A stretch of 64,000 bases of DNA from Pseudomonadota bacterium (GCA_023423655.1 JAFAFE010000007.1:246459-310458), one strand, 5' to 3'. Positions 27,207-35,583 are shown, counted from the stretch's first letter. Program-made: numbers and translations. The notes: generated from the sequence alone by a model not told the origin.

Positions 27207-27811
27207 CGCTCCGCCTCCCGATATTGTCCGCCCTGCGCAAAAATGAGGACGGGGCTTATGCTGTTGAATTCGCGCTCATCATGATGCCGTTTTTGACGAT
27301 GTTGGTGGGTATTTTCGATATTGGTTATGCGATCTATACCAAATCCATCTTCGAAGCGGCTGTTATGGATGCGGGGCGCTCCACCTCTTTGCAATCCGCA
27401 TCGGATAACCAGTCTTCTATCGAGCAACTGGTCCGTAATCGGGTCAATGGAGCCAATAATCAGGCACAGATCAGCTTCGCACGCACCAACGCCGACCAAT
27501 TTACCGACTTTGACGGCGCGCCGGAGGATTTTATCGACGCGATGGATTCGCAAAATGGCGTTTATGATGCGTCCAAAGACTGTTTCTACGATCTCAACAA
27601 TAATAAGATACGCGACAATAAAGCGGCGAGTTCGGGTATCGGTAGCGGCAATGACGTTGTGAAGCTCACCGCGACCTTAACCTATGACTCGCCTTACCCG
27701 CTCTGGAAACTCCTCGGCAAAAACAGCAGCCAGTATAAAATGGAAGCCAGCACTTTGCTGCGTAACCAGCCTTATGCCGATCAGGAAAAGGCCCCGCTTG
27801 TATGTCCGTAA
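27203..27811 (+). CDS. TadE/TadG-like pilus assembly protein
   Basis: The product (202 residues) has the TadE signature: a short basic start, then ENEDGAYAVEFAL-type text (KNEDGAYAVEFALIMMPFL) with the conserved Glu before one hydrophobic helix. The remainder is a periplasmic domain with two cysteines. It overlaps TadG by four bases (ATGA) and the next gene by ten, so translation is probably coupled. TadE-type proteins are processed pseudopilins of the Flp/Tad system. Confidence 0.82.
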   Translation: MTLRLPILSALRKNEDGAYAVEFALIMMPFLTMLVGIFDIGYAIYTKSIFEAAVMDAGRSTSLQSASDNQSSIEQLVRNRVNGANNQAQISFARTNADQFTDFDGAPEDFIDAMDSQNGVYDASKDCFYDLNNNKIRDNKAASSGIGSGNDVVKLTATLTYDSPYPLWKLLGKNSSQYKMEASTLLRNQPYADQEKAPLVCP

Positions 27812-28449
27812 GCCTGTTCCAAAAATTGCGCGTATCAGAAGAGGCGGTCGCCCTCATCGAATTTGCGTATATGCTGCCGATTTTGCTCATATTGGGCTTG
27901 GGCGGCGTTGAACTCGTCAATATCGCAATGGTCAATACACGTCTTAGCCAGATGGCCATCGCCTTGTCGGATAATGCCTCGCGCGTGAAAGCCAATGTCG
28001 GCGGCGCAATCACGATCCGAGAAGCCGACATTAATGACGTGTTTTATGCGGTTGAAACCACCGGCCAGACCATCCGCTTCAAACAACATGGCCGCGCGAT
28101 CCTGTCGAGCCTTGAAACCAATGCATCGAATGGTCAGTGGGTGCGGTGGCAGCGTTGCTATGGCGACCTTGGTTACACACCGGTTTACGGGCGCGTCGAT
28201 GACGGCAAGACCGGCACCTCCTATGCAGGCATGGGACCCGCGGACGCCAGAGTGACGGTCGAACCCGATGAAGCCATTATGTATGTTGAAATGGCCTATG
28301 ACTATCAGCCAATGTGGTTCAGCGGCTTTGGCCCCATCCGCATGGTGAAAAATGCCGCTTTTTACGTTCGCGATACACGCGATTTGTCGAAAGGGGTAAG
28401 CAATCCCGCTCCCGCCGTGCCGGCATCCAAAATTAAAAGCTGCAGTTGA
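27802..28449 (+). CDS. TadE-like pseudopilin
   Basis: This is the third gene of the trio (215 residues). The N-terminus RVSEEAVALIEFAYMLPILLILGLGGVELVN has the TadE pattern of a conserved Glu ahead of a hydrophobic helix, the probable prepilin-peptidase region. The periplasmic part contains a WVRWQRCYGD segment. With its neighbours it likely modifies a Tad-type pilus encoded elsewhere. The hairpin at 28475 follows. Confidence 0.82.
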   Translation: MSVSLFQKLRVSEEAVALIEFAYMLPILLILGLGGVELVNIAMVNTRLSQMAIALSDNASRVKANVGGAITIREADINDVFYAVETTGQTIRFKQHGRAILSSLETNASNGQWVRWQRCYGDLGYTPVYGRVDDGKTGTSYAGMGPADARVTVEPDEAIMYVEMAYDYQPMWFSGFGPIRMVKNAAFYVRDTRDLSKGVSNPAPAVPASKIKSCS

Positions 28450-28474
28450 TCGCCCGATACCCCCCCAAAAAAAA

Positions 28475-28503
28475 TTGCGGGCCTTGGAATGCAAGGCCCG
28501 CAA
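28475..28503. terminator. Shared terminator hairpin between the Tad trio and pdhB
   Basis: TTGCGGGCCTTG and CAAGGCCCGCAA form a perfect 12-bp stem with a 5-base loop. Eight A residues precede it on the plus strand, giving a run of eight U residues after the hairpin in minus-strand transcripts, so it is a strong intrinsic terminator for pdhB. On the plus strand it lacks a T-run but may still slow transcripts of the Tad trio. Confidence 0.88.
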
Positions 28504-28530
28504 CTATGATGGGTTAGCAGCTATTAGCGC

Positions 28531-29940
28531 TTAATCCTTATAACACACCTTCTTGACCGCAGCGACGACGCGCGGCGCATCGACGATGGCGAGCTTTTCA
28601 AGATTGGCGGCATAAGGCAGCGGCACATCTTCGTCGCACACGCGCAGGACCGGCGCGTCGAGATTGTCGAACCCGTCCTCCATCGCAATCGCCATGATTT
28701 CCGATGCAATAGAACAGGTCGGCCAGCCTTCTTCGACAACGACCATGCGGTTGGTCTTGGCAAGGCTTGCCAGCACCGTTTCGCGGTCGAGCGGACGCAA
28801 GGTGCGTAGGTCGATGACTTCGGCATCAATCCCCTCGCCTGCCAGCGTTTCCGCCGCTTCCAGAGCGATACCGACGCCGATCGAGTAGCTCACCATGGTG
28901 ACATCCGCGCCTTCACGCATGATCCGCGCCTTGCCGATGGGGAGGACATAATCATCTATATCGGGAATGTCGAAGCTGCGGCCATAGAGGAGTTCATTTT
29001 CAAGGAACACAACCGGATCTTCGCTGCGGATGGCCGCTTTCAGCAAGCCCTTGGCGTCGGCAGCGTCATAAGGCGCGATGACGATAAGGCCGGGGACATT
29101 GGCATACCAGGGACCGTAATTCTGGCTATGTTGCGCGCCGACACGGCTCGCTGCGCCATTGGGCCCGCGGAACACGATGGGGCAGCGCATCTGGCCGCCC
29201 GACATATAGTTGGTCTTGGCCGCCGAGTTGATGATATGGTCAATCGCCTGCATCGCGAAGTTGAACGTCATAAACTCGATGATCGGTTTCAGCCCGCCCA
29301 TCGCAGCGCCCGTGCCAACGCCCGCAAAGCCATATTCGGTGATCGGCGTATCAATCACCCGCTTGGCGCCGAATTCTTCGAGCAGGCCTTGTGTGACCTT
29401 ATAAGCGCCCTGATATTCGGCGACCTCTTCGCCCATCACAAAGATGCGGTCATCCTTGCGCATTTCTTCGGCCATCGCATCGCGCAAGGCTTCGCGCACC
29501 GTGACTTTGACCATTTCGGTGCCTGCCGGAATGTCGGGGTCGCGCACATCGGCGCGCGGGGTCGCGTTGGGCAGAACCGGCGTTTCTGCATCGACCGTTT
29601 TTTCCTGCGCAGCCGAGGCTGCTTCGGCTTCCGCCTTATCGTCAGTCGCGCTTTGCGGGGCAGCGGCAGGCGCAGCCGCTGGCGCAGACGCATCTTCGCC
29701 CTCGCCTGCAATCATCGCAATGACCGTGCCGACCTTCACATTATCGGTTCCGGCAGGCACAAGAATTTGTGCCACCGTGCCTTCATCCACCGCTTCAAAT
29801 TCCATCGTCGCCTTGTCGGTTTCGATTTCGGCCAATATATCGCCGGACTTGACGGCATCGCCTTCCTTGACGAGCCATTTGGCGAGCGTGCCTTCCTCCA
29901 TCGTCGGGGAAAGCGCGGGCATCTTCAATTCAATCGCCAT
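28531..29940 (-). CDS. pdhB: Pyruvate dehydrogenase E1 beta subunit with lipoyl domain
   Basis: PdhB forms, with PdhA, the thiamine-diphosphate E1 component that decarboxylates pyruvate to feed acetyl-CoA production. The 469-residue product is longer than a bare E1 beta because it begins with a lipoyl domain; the lipoylated Lys43 sits in ETDKATMEFE. An Ala/Pro/Glu-rich linker (about 80-135) joins it to the transketolase-like E1 beta core (TVREALRDAMAEEM onward, YGFAGVGTGAAMGG). An N-terminal lipoyl domain on E1 beta is known in alphaproteobacteria. The start overlaps the pdhA stop (TAATG). Confidence 0.96.
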   Translation of the reverse strand: MAIELKMPALSPTMEEGTLAKWLVKEGDAVKSGDILAEIETDKATMEFEAVDEGTVAQILVPAGTDNVKVGTVIAMIAGEGEDASAPAAAPAAAPQSATDDKAEAEAASAAQEKTVDAETPVLPNATPRADVRDPDIPAGTEMVKVTVREALRDAMAEEMRKDDRIFVMGEEVAEYQGAYKVTQGLLEEFGAKRVIDTPITEYGFAGVGTGAAMGGLKPIIEFMTFNFAMQAIDHIINSAAKTNYMSGGQMRCPIVFRGPNGAASRVGAQHSQNYGPWYANVPGLIVIAPYDAADAKGLLKAAIRSEDPVVFLENELLYGRSFDIPDIDDYVLPIGKARIMREGADVTMVSYSIGVGIALEAAETLAGEGIDAEVIDLRTLRPLDRETVLASLAKTNRMVVVEEGWPTCSIASEIMAIAMEDGFDNLDAPVLRVCDEDVPLPYAANLEKLAIVDAPRVVAAVKKVCYKD

Positions 29941-31034
29941 TAATAGGTCTCCACCAAGACGTCGGTATAAAGTTCGGAAGGATCAGGCTCCGGTGATGTT
30001 TCGGCAAAATCGGCAGAAGCATTGACAATCTGGCGGATTTCCTTGTCGATCGTCTTGAGCTCCTCTTCCTTGACGCCTGCTTTTTCGAGCAATTTCTTGA
30101 GGCCCTCGATCGGATCGGATTTATCGCGCACCGCCTGCACTTCGTCGCGCGAGCGATATTTGGCCGGGTCCGACATGGAGTGACCGCGATAACGGTAGGT
30201 TTTGAGTTCGAGCAAAATCGGTCCCTTGCCCGCGCGCACCCAGGCGAGCGCCTCTTCGGCCGCCCCGCGCACAGCAAGCACATCCATGCCATCGACCTGA
30301 AGCCCCGGAATACGGAAGCTTTCCCCGCGCCGGTAAAGCTGGTCCTCGGCGGATGCGCGGTTGACGCTGGTGCCCATCGCATATTGGTTATTTTCGATGA
30401 CATAGATCATCGGCAGCTTCCACAGCTCGGCCATGTTGAAGCTTTCATAGACCTGGCCCTGGTTTGCCGCGCCGTCACCGAAATAAGCCATGCACACGCC
30501 GCCATCGTCGCGATATTTATGCGCGAAAGCGAGGCCGGTTCCGAGCGAGACTTGTGCGCCGACAATGCCGTGACCGCCGTAAAATTTATGCTCGACGCTG
30601 AACATATGCATCGAGCCGCCCTTGCCCTTGGAAATCCCTGCGCCACGTCCGGTCAGTTCGGCCATGATGACATTGGGGTCGATGCCGTAAGCAAGCATAT
30701 GGCCATGGTCGCGATAGCCGGTGATGACGCTATCCTTGTCGGAATCGAGCGCCGACTGGAGGCCGACCGCGACCGCTTCCTGCCCGATATAAAGGTGGCA
30801 GAAACCGCCAATCAGACCGAGGCCGTAAAGCTGGCCCGCTTTTTCTTCAAAGCGGCGGATGAGGAGCATTTCCTTGTAAAAGGCAAGCATCTCTTCCTTG
30901 GACGCATCATAAGGTTGCGGTTCTTCGGGACGTTCCCGGTTGGAAATCGAAGGCACCGCCGCCGCTTTTGCGGGCGTTTTCGCAGCCGGTTTCGCGGCTG
31001 CCTTGGGGGTGCGTCGTGCAGGGGTTTTCGCCAA
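29940..31034 (-). CDS. pdhA: Pyruvate dehydrogenase E1 alpha subunit
   Basis: PdhA binds thiamine diphosphate through the GDG...N motif (FGDGAANQG, about residue 197). The product is 364 residues including an Ala/Lys/Pro-rich N-terminal extension of about 35 residues (MAKTPARRTPKAAAK) of the kind that binds other subunits in multienzyme complexes. The regulatory/phosphorylation-loop region RYRGHSMSDP is present. The start is TTG, with GGAG seven bases upstream. pdhB follows in the same operon, ending at the 28475 terminator. E2 and E3 genes are not in the window. Confidence 0.95.
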   Translation of the reverse strand: MAKTPARRTPKAAAKPAAKTPAKAAAVPSISNRERPEEPQPYDASKEEMLAFYKEMLLIRRFEEKAGQLYGLGLIGGFCHLYIGQEAVAVGLQSALDSDKDSVITGYRDHGHMLAYGIDPNVIMAELTGRGAGISKGKGGSMHMFSVEHKFYGGHGIVGAQVSLGTGLAFAHKYRDDGGVCMAYFGDGAANQGQVYESFNMAELWKLPMIYVIENNQYAMGTSVNRASAEDQLYRRGESFRIPGLQVDGMDVLAVRGAAEEALAWVRAGKGPILLELKTYRYRGHSMSDPAKYRSRDEVQAVRDKSDPIEGLKKLLEKAGVKEEELKTIDKEIRQIVNASADFAETSPEPDPSELYTDVLVETY

Positions 31035-31259
31035 GATCCACTCCTGTTCGGCAATTACTGTTCTGTTTGCTATAGGACCGAATGTGCGCGCAATGCAATG
31101 TTACGTCGGCGGAAACGTAGCGGTTTTTTCATTTTCCCGAAATTAACGATTGCAAAAATTGCAACTGCAATCGGACTGCAATAGGAAGGCCGCCCGAAAG
31201 ATATGCGCAACAAAAAGCATGAGCAGATACGCCTATGCGATGCGTAGCCTGCCGTCCCG

Positions 31260-31589
31260 TTATTTGAGTGGGATCACCACCTCGTCCGCGCGCACCACGT
31301 TCAAATCCTTGCGGACAAATTCATCGGCAAGGTCAGGGTCCACATGGTTGGGATCGAGCAAGGTCACGCGGTTCTGCAAAATGCCTTCGCGCTTTTTGAG
31401 CTTGGCGAGTTCGGCCTTTTTGACTTCGAGCGATTGGGTATAATCACCCCATGCATAAAGGCCCGTTGGACCGAATACAGCATAGCCGATCATCGCCAGC
31501 ACGAACAGCACCGCCAAGGTCGGGCCCCATGCCATCGCCATCGCTTTTTTCAATTTTGCGCCGCTCGTCATGGAATCTGTTTGAATCAT
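31260..31589 (-). CDS. FtsB/DivIC-like septum formation initiator
   Basis: This is a small bitopic membrane protein: a basic N-terminus, one hydrophobic helix (TLAVLFVLAMIGYAVFG), then a coiled coil rich in Lys/Glu/Leu (VKKAELAKLKKREGILQNRV) and a short acidic C-terminal part. The layout fits the FtsB family, which links FtsL and FtsQ at the division septum. Sequence identity in this family is low, so the name rests on layout. Three ATGs are open (31613, 31589, 31571); I chose the middle one. It sits between eno and pdhA on the same strand, as is common in alphaproteobacteria (eno-ftsB-pdhA). Confidence 0.78.
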   Translation of the reverse strand: MIQTDSMTSGAKLKKAMAMAWGPTLAVLFVLAMIGYAVFGPTGLYAWGDYTQSLEVKKAELAKLKKREGILQNRVTLLDPNHVDPDLADEFVRKDLNVVRADEVVIPLK

Positions 31590-31660
31590 AAGCGACTCAC
31601 GGATGCAAGCCAATTTTACGCAAAGCCGTGAAAAAATGCGTTTAGTTGAAGCACGCTACG

Positions 31661-31698
31661 GCGGGGCCGGTAATTTCGCGTAAAATCACCGGCCCCGC
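31661..31698. terminator. Terminator-like hairpin between eno and the FtsB-like gene
   Basis: GCGGGGCCGGT and ACCGGCCCCGC form an 11-bp stem around a 16-base loop. It lies just downstream of eno on the minus strand. No T-run follows, so it may pause or process the transcript rather than end it fully. Confidence 0.55.
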
Positions 31699-31718
31699 AT
31701 TGCTTCTCAATTCGCTTG

Positions 31719-32996
31719 TCAGGCGCGGAAAATTCCGGCGCCTGCATAACGGCCCATCGAACCTAATTCTTCTTCGATACGGATAAGCTGGTTATATTTT
31801 GCAAGCCGGTCCGAGCGCGCAAGACTGCCGGTTTTGATCTGGCCGCAATTGGTCGCAACCGCCAAGTCCGCAATCGTCGCATCTTCGGTTTCGCCCGAAC
31901 GGTGCGACATAACGGCGGTGTAGCGCGAACATTGCGCCATGCTGACCGCTTCCAGCGTTTCGGTGAGCGTGCCGATCTGGTTCACCTTGACGAGCAGCGA
32001 ATTGGCAAGGCCGCGCTGGATGCCGTCCGAAAGGCGCGCGGGGTTGGTGACGAACAGATCATCGCCGACCAGTTGCACCTTGTCGCCAATCTTGTCGGTG
32101 AGTGCCTTCCAGCCTTCAAAATCATCTTCGCTCATGCCGTCCTCAATCGACTTGATCGGATAATCCTTGCACAGCGCCGCCAGATAATCGGCCATTTCTA
32201 CCGGCGAAAGCGACAGGCCTTCGCCCGAAATTTCATATTTGCCGTTTTTGAAAAATTCGGTCGCAGCGCAATCAAGTGCGAGGACGACTTCGCTGCCTGC
32301 CTTGAAACCTGCTTTTTCAATTGAGGCCATGACAAAATCGAGCGCGTCGCGGGTCGAGGCAAGGTTAGGCGCAAAGCCGCCTTCATCGCCTACAGCGGTC
32401 GCAAGACCTTTATCGTGCAGGCCCTTTTTCAACGTATGGAAAATTTCCGAACCCCAACGCACCGCTTCGGCAAGGCTGTCCGCCCCCACCGGCATGATCA
32501 TGAATTCCTGAAAGTCGATGGGGTTATCGGCATGTTCACCGCCATTGATGATATTCATCATCGGAACGGGCAGCACGTGCGCGGCTACCCCGCCGACATA
32601 GCGGTAGAGCGGCAAGCCCCGCGCATCGGCAGCAGCTTTTGCGGTGGCAAGGCTCACGCCCAAAATTGCGTTCGCGCCGATGCGGCCCTTGTTGGGCGTG
32701 GCATCGGCTTCAATCATCGCAAGATCAATTTCACGCTGGTCTTCGGCATCAAGGCCAATCAGCAATTCGGCAAGCTCGCCATTAACCCCGTCAATCGCCT
32801 TGCTGACGCCCTTGCCCATATAAAGATTTTTGTCGCCATCGCGCAGTTCGACCGCTTCATGCGCGCCAGTCGAAGCGCCCGAAGGCACTGCTGCGCGGCC
32901 AAAGCTGCCATCTTCCAGCATCACATCAACTTCAACGGTCGGATTACCGCGGCTGTCCATAATCTGGCGGGCGTGAATGTCGATGATCGCGGTCAT
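31719..32996 (-). CDS. eno: Enolase
   Basis: Enolase converts 2-phosphoglycerate to phosphoenolpyruvate in glycolysis. The product (425 residues) starts MTAIIDIHARQIMDSRGNPTV and contains the SGASTG loop, the EDGMSEDD metal site, DLFVTN, and the SHRSGETED segment that carries active-site residues. The ATG at 32996 is preceded by AAGAGGAT; an open frame to 33077 adds 27 unrelated residues. It is followed by the FtsB-like gene and pdhA on the same strand. A short iteron-like array lies upstream of its start. Confidence 0.97.
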   Translation of the reverse strand: MTAIIDIHARQIMDSRGNPTVEVDVMLEDGSFGRAAVPSGASTGAHEAVELRDGDKNLYMGKGVSKAIDGVNGELAELLIGLDAEDQREIDLAMIEADATPNKGRIGANAILGVSLATAKAAADARGLPLYRYVGGVAAHVLPVPMMNIINGGEHADNPIDFQEFMIMPVGADSLAEAVRWGSEIFHTLKKGLHDKGLATAVGDEGGFAPNLASTRDALDFVMASIEKAGFKAGSEVVLALDCAATEFFKNGKYEISGEGLSLSPVEMADYLAALCKDYPIKSIEDGMSEDDFEGWKALTDKIGDKVQLVGDDLFVTNPARLSDGIQRGLANSLLVKVNQIGTLTETLEAVSMAQCSRYTAVMSHRSGETEDATIADLAVATNCGQIKTGSLARSDRLAKYNQLIRIEEELGSMGRYAGAGIFRA

Positions 32997-33087
32997 GGGC
33001 TTATCCTCTTGAGCAGGCCGGAAAACGGCAGATGGAAAGGGTCGGAAAACTAATGCCGCCGCCCTTAGCGAGCGCACACGCGCATGG

Positions 33088-33148
33088 CAACCGTGGGGGC
33101 AACTGTGGGGCAGCTATGGGGAACAACTGTGGAAGCAATTGCGGGAAG
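33088..33148 (+). repeat. Degenerate 11-13-nt tandem repeat array (about five units)
   Basis: Five consecutive units read CAACCGTGGGGG, CAACTGTGGGG, CAGCTATGGGGAA, CAACTGTGGAAG and CAATTGCGGGAAG. Their period is about one helical turn (11-13 bases). They lie between the divergent eno and H1-like genes, upstream of both. Such arrays often bind a regulator or initiator protein; some units resemble the TGTGGA end of a reversed DnaA box, but no full DnaA box was found. Confidence 0.6.
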
Positions 33149-33230
33149 CTTTTCTTGCCCACCGCTTTTTGCCCCTATTTTTTACGCATTACAAAATTTT
33201 GCTGTCCCACCATTGCAACACAGCTTGTCG

Positions 33231-33255
33231 GGAACCGATAGCGCCCCCATATGTT
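33231..33255 (+). promoter_or_regulatory. Candidate EcfG-type (general stress) promoter
   Basis: GGAAC is followed after 16 bases by TGTT, one base from the alphaproteobacterial EcfG consensus GGAAC-N16/17-CGTT. It lies about 80 bases before the H1-like/YqjD fusion gene. Genes of this type are commonly under the general stress response. Confidence 0.4.
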
Positions 33256-33332
33256 ATCCATCGCAAGCGGCAACGCTCCTTTTGTGACGCTCTTGTCGAT
33301 GTTCCCGCCTTATTTAGAAAAGGGGTAAGTTC

Positions 33333-33941
33333 ATGGCTGTAGAACCAACAAAAACGACCAAGGCTGCGCCCAAAAAGCCCGCAGCCAAATCGGCTGCGCA
33401 AAAGGCGCCTGCCAAAAAGCCTGCGGCCAGGAAGGCCGTTGCGAGCAGCAAGGCCGCGCCGAAAAAGCCTGCGGCGAAAAAACCCGCAACTAAAAAGGCG
33501 GCTCCCAAAAATACCACCACCAACACTGCGAAGGGTTTCAAAATGTCACTTTCGGATATGACCACCGACGCCAAGGCCAAAGCGAACCAGTGGAAGGACG
33601 AAGCCAGCAAATATACCGATCAGGCTTCGGTCCGCGCCAAGGAACTTGCCACGGAAGGCAAGACCAAAACCGCAGGCGCAATGGGCAGCCTTGCCCAGAT
33701 GATCGAAGATGCAGCGCCCCAGGTCGATGAAAAACTCGGCACCCAATATGGCGATTTCGCACGTTCGGCGGCCAAGACCGTATCGGGCATGGCTTCGACG
33801 CTTGACCAGCAGGATGTCGACCAACTCGTCAACAACACGCGCGATTTCGTCAAGAAAAGTCCGGCAGTTGCGATTGGTGCAGCCGCCGTGGTGGGCTTTG
33901 TCCTTGCGCGCATGTTCAAGTCGTCTAATGATGATGCCTAA
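33333..33941 (+). CDS. Histone H1-like domain fused to a YqjD/ElaB-type membrane anchor
   Basis: Residues 1-68 are a Lys/Ala/Pro-rich tail of AAPKKPAAK-type repeats, like the DNA-binding tails of bacterial H1/AlgP proteins. Residues 75-165 form an amphipathic helical region rich in Ala, Lys and Gln. The C-terminus (NNTRDFVKKSPAVAIGAAAVVGFVLARMF, split here as NNTRDFVKKSP then a membrane helix at about 177-194) matches the YqjD/ElaB/DUF883 anchor. The protein could tether DNA or ribosomes to the inner membrane; E. coli YqjD binds ribosomes at the membrane. This combined role is inference. It heads a cluster with holin-like and YqjD-like genes. Confidence 0.72.
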   Translation: MAVEPTKTTKAAPKKPAAKSAAQKAPAKKPAARKAVASSKAAPKKPAAKKPATKKAAPKNTTTNTAKGFKMSLSDMTTDAKAKANQWKDEASKYTDQASVRAKELATEGKTKTAGAMGSLAQMIEDAAPQVDEKLGTQYGDFARSAAKTVSGMASTLDQQDVDQLVNNTRDFVKKSPAVAIGAAAVVGFVLARMFKSSNDDA

Positions 33942-34076
33942 GCAAATGCAGGGCGCCGGCTGACCGGGCCCTACATTTTGAACAGCTTATTTTGAACAGC
34001 GTGTCCTTGGACCGCAATGTTCCGGCCACACCGGCCATCATGATAGCCGGCAACGGGCTTTGAACAGGCGATAGGG

Positions 34077-34661
34077 ATGAATTACGGGACGGGAACCGAT
34101 ACGGAATTTGATGATGTGCGGCACGGCTATGCGCCTCCGCGCCAACAGAACCGTGTGGTTCCCCCCCATCATAATGAAACCCGCGCCGAAGATGTTGCGT
34201 TCGGCTTTGCCGATGCGCCTTACCAGCAATCGGGCGACGCGCCGCATGACGCAGACCAAGCGGCTTTGGACGCGATGCACGAAGCTCCGCTCGAACCGGC
34301 GGACCCCACCGATCCGGCGACCATCGTTGAAGATATCAGCAATAATATCGAAAGCCTGATTGATACGGGCCGCGCGGCTTATGAAGCCGAAATTGCATTG
34401 CTGAAAGCGCGCGCCGATGTGATCGCGTCTGCCGCCAAAAAAGCTGCGGTCTTTGTGTCGATCAGTGCCGCCGCCGGGCTTGTCACCTTGCTCGCCATCG
34501 GCTTTGGCGCGATATTCATTCTCGCCGATTTCCTCACCCACACACAAGCCGTAGCTATAGTCGTGAGCGCGCTTGCGCTTCTCACCGGCATTACCGCCTG
34601 GTTCGGCAAGCGCCAGTTTGACCGTATTACCGGCGCGATCTGGGAGCGTATTGATGGGTAA
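34077..34661 (+). CDS. Phage-holin-superfamily (holin-X/YqjE-like) membrane protein
   Basis: A charged, disordered N-terminal half of about 80 residues precedes a helical segment (IVEDISNNIESLIDTGRAAYEAE) and two transmembrane helices (about 125-145 and 155-172), the layout of the Phage_holin_3_6 family that includes E. coli YqjE. Despite the family name there are no phage genes nearby, so a role in envelope stress is more likely than lysis. The next gene starts inside its last codons (ATGGGTAA), indicating translational coupling. Confidence 0.78.
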   Translation: MNYGTGTDTEFDDVRHGYAPPRQQNRVVPPHHNETRAEDVAFGFADAPYQQSGDAPHDADQAALDAMHEAPLEPADPTDPATIVEDISNNIESLIDTGRAAYEAEIALLKARADVIASAAKKAAVFVSISAAAGLVTLLAIGFGAIFILADFLTHTQAVAIVVSALALLTGITAWFGKRQFDRITGAIWERIDG

Positions 34662-35019
34662 TCGCCGCGCCGACCGCGCCTTTGAGATCGCCAAGCAGGA
34701 AGCGCAGATAGCGCGCGCCAATTTCCGCCAGCAACTGGCCGAAACGACCAACCGCGTGCGCCCTGCGCGGCTCAAGCAGGACGCGACCGACGCGATCAAC
34801 CATTATGTCGAAGATGCCAAAGATGTGACGATTGCCACGGTAAAAGAGCATCCTGTCGTCTTTGGTGCATCCTTTTTGGGGACATTGGCGTTCTGGTATC
34901 GCAAGCCTTTGTCGCGCGAAATTGAACAGCGCAGCCCCGATGCGCTCGACCGCCTCGGCGCGATGCTGGAAAAGATGCGCGACTGGGTTGCCCCGGCGGA
35001 TTGGACGCCAAAGGCATAA
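34654..35019 (+). CDS. DUF3618-like membrane protein
   Basis: The product (121 residues) starts MGNRRADRAFEIAK, followed by a helical IARANFRQQLAETTNRVRPARL segment in the style of DUF3618 (split RQQLAETTNRVRPARL), then a DAINHYVEDAKD region and one weak membrane segment (VFGASFLGTLAFWY). Its position after the holin-like gene is that of YqjK in the E. coli yqjDEK operon, but sequence similarity cannot be judged here. The start overlaps the stop of the preceding gene. Confidence 0.6.
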   Translation: MGNRRADRAFEIAKQEAQIARANFRQQLAETTNRVRPARLKQDATDAINHYVEDAKDVTIATVKEHPVVFGASFLGTLAFWYRKPLSREIEQRSPDALDRLGAMLEKMRDWVAPADWTPKA

Positions 35020-35090
35020 AGGTCGCTTCAAATGAAAACGGGTGGATTACCGCTTTGCCCGATAAAAATATGATCAAGAGGAAGATTGTC

Positions 35091-35501
35091 ATGGCCAATA
35101 AAGTAACCGAAAATTTTGACCGCCTGCGCGAACGGGCCGCTGACGCGCTCGATACGGCTTCGTCCAGCGCGCGCGAAACCGCCGAAGCTGCCCGCGCCCG
35201 TGTCGCCAGCACCTATGGCAATGCGCGCAACACCTCCGAACGCCTGTTTGAACAGGGCCGCGAAAAAGCGGGCGAAGCTTATGTTGTGGGCAAGGAAAAG
35301 GCCGAAGAAGCCTATCGCGTCGGTAAGGACAAGGCGACCCATGCTTATGGCGTCACCAAGGTCGAAGCCGGTAAGCTTGCCGACAAAACCGTCGAACAGA
35401 TTAACGACAAGCCGCTGGCGGCTGTGGTCGGCGCATTTGCAGTCGGTGCCATTGCGGCCTTCCTGATCCCCAAAGGAAACCGCCGCGACCGCGATGCGTA
35501 A
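35091..35501 (+). CDS. YqjD/DUF883-like membrane-anchored helical protein
   Basis: The product (136 residues) has a long charged amphipathic region rich in Ala, Lys and Glu with LEA-like 11-residue repeats (KAEEAYRVGKD, KATHAYGVTKV). It ends with a C-terminal anchor, NDKPLAAVVGAFAVGAIAAFLI, then a basic tail (anchor about 108-128), matching the YqjD/ElaB group. ATG 35091 is chosen because AAGAGGAAG precedes it; an ATG at 35001 is open. It closes the cluster; a strong terminator follows. Confidence 0.72.
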   Translation: MANKVTENFDRLRERAADALDTASSSARETAEAARARVASTYGNARNTSERLFEQGREKAGEAYVVGKEKAEEAYRVGKDKATHAYGVTKVEAGKLADKTVEQINDKPLAAVVGAFAVGAIAAFLIPKGNRRDRDA

Positions 35502-35549
35502 GGCAAAATAAAGGCCGCCGATAGCGTGGGCTTATAGCGAAATAGAAAG

Positions 35550-35583
35550 GAGCGGTTTGCCTGATGGCAAGCCGCTCTTTTTT
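35550..35583 (+). terminator. Intrinsic terminator of the yqjDEK-like cluster
   Basis: GAGCGGTTTGCC and GGCAAGCCGCTC pair (one G-T) around TGAT, followed by six T residues. Confidence 0.88.

Larger units (their letters stand above)
32997..33332. other. Divergent intergenic region between eno and the H1-like gene
   Basis: This stretch of over 300 bases contains the ribosome binding site of eno, the tandem repeat array at 33088-33148, an AT-rich segment near 33180-33200 and the candidate EcfG-type promoter at 33231. I see no coding sequence with a credible start and codon pattern. Confidence 0.6.

Noticed and set aside
33088..33148. Tandem array as a replication origin
   Set aside because: No full DnaA box (TTATCCACA) and no origin-associated genes were found; a regulator site is the simpler reading.
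34077..34661. Holin-like gene as evidence of a prophage
   Set aside because: No phage structural, integrase or lysin genes are nearby, and the family is known in cellular stress operons such as yqjDEK.
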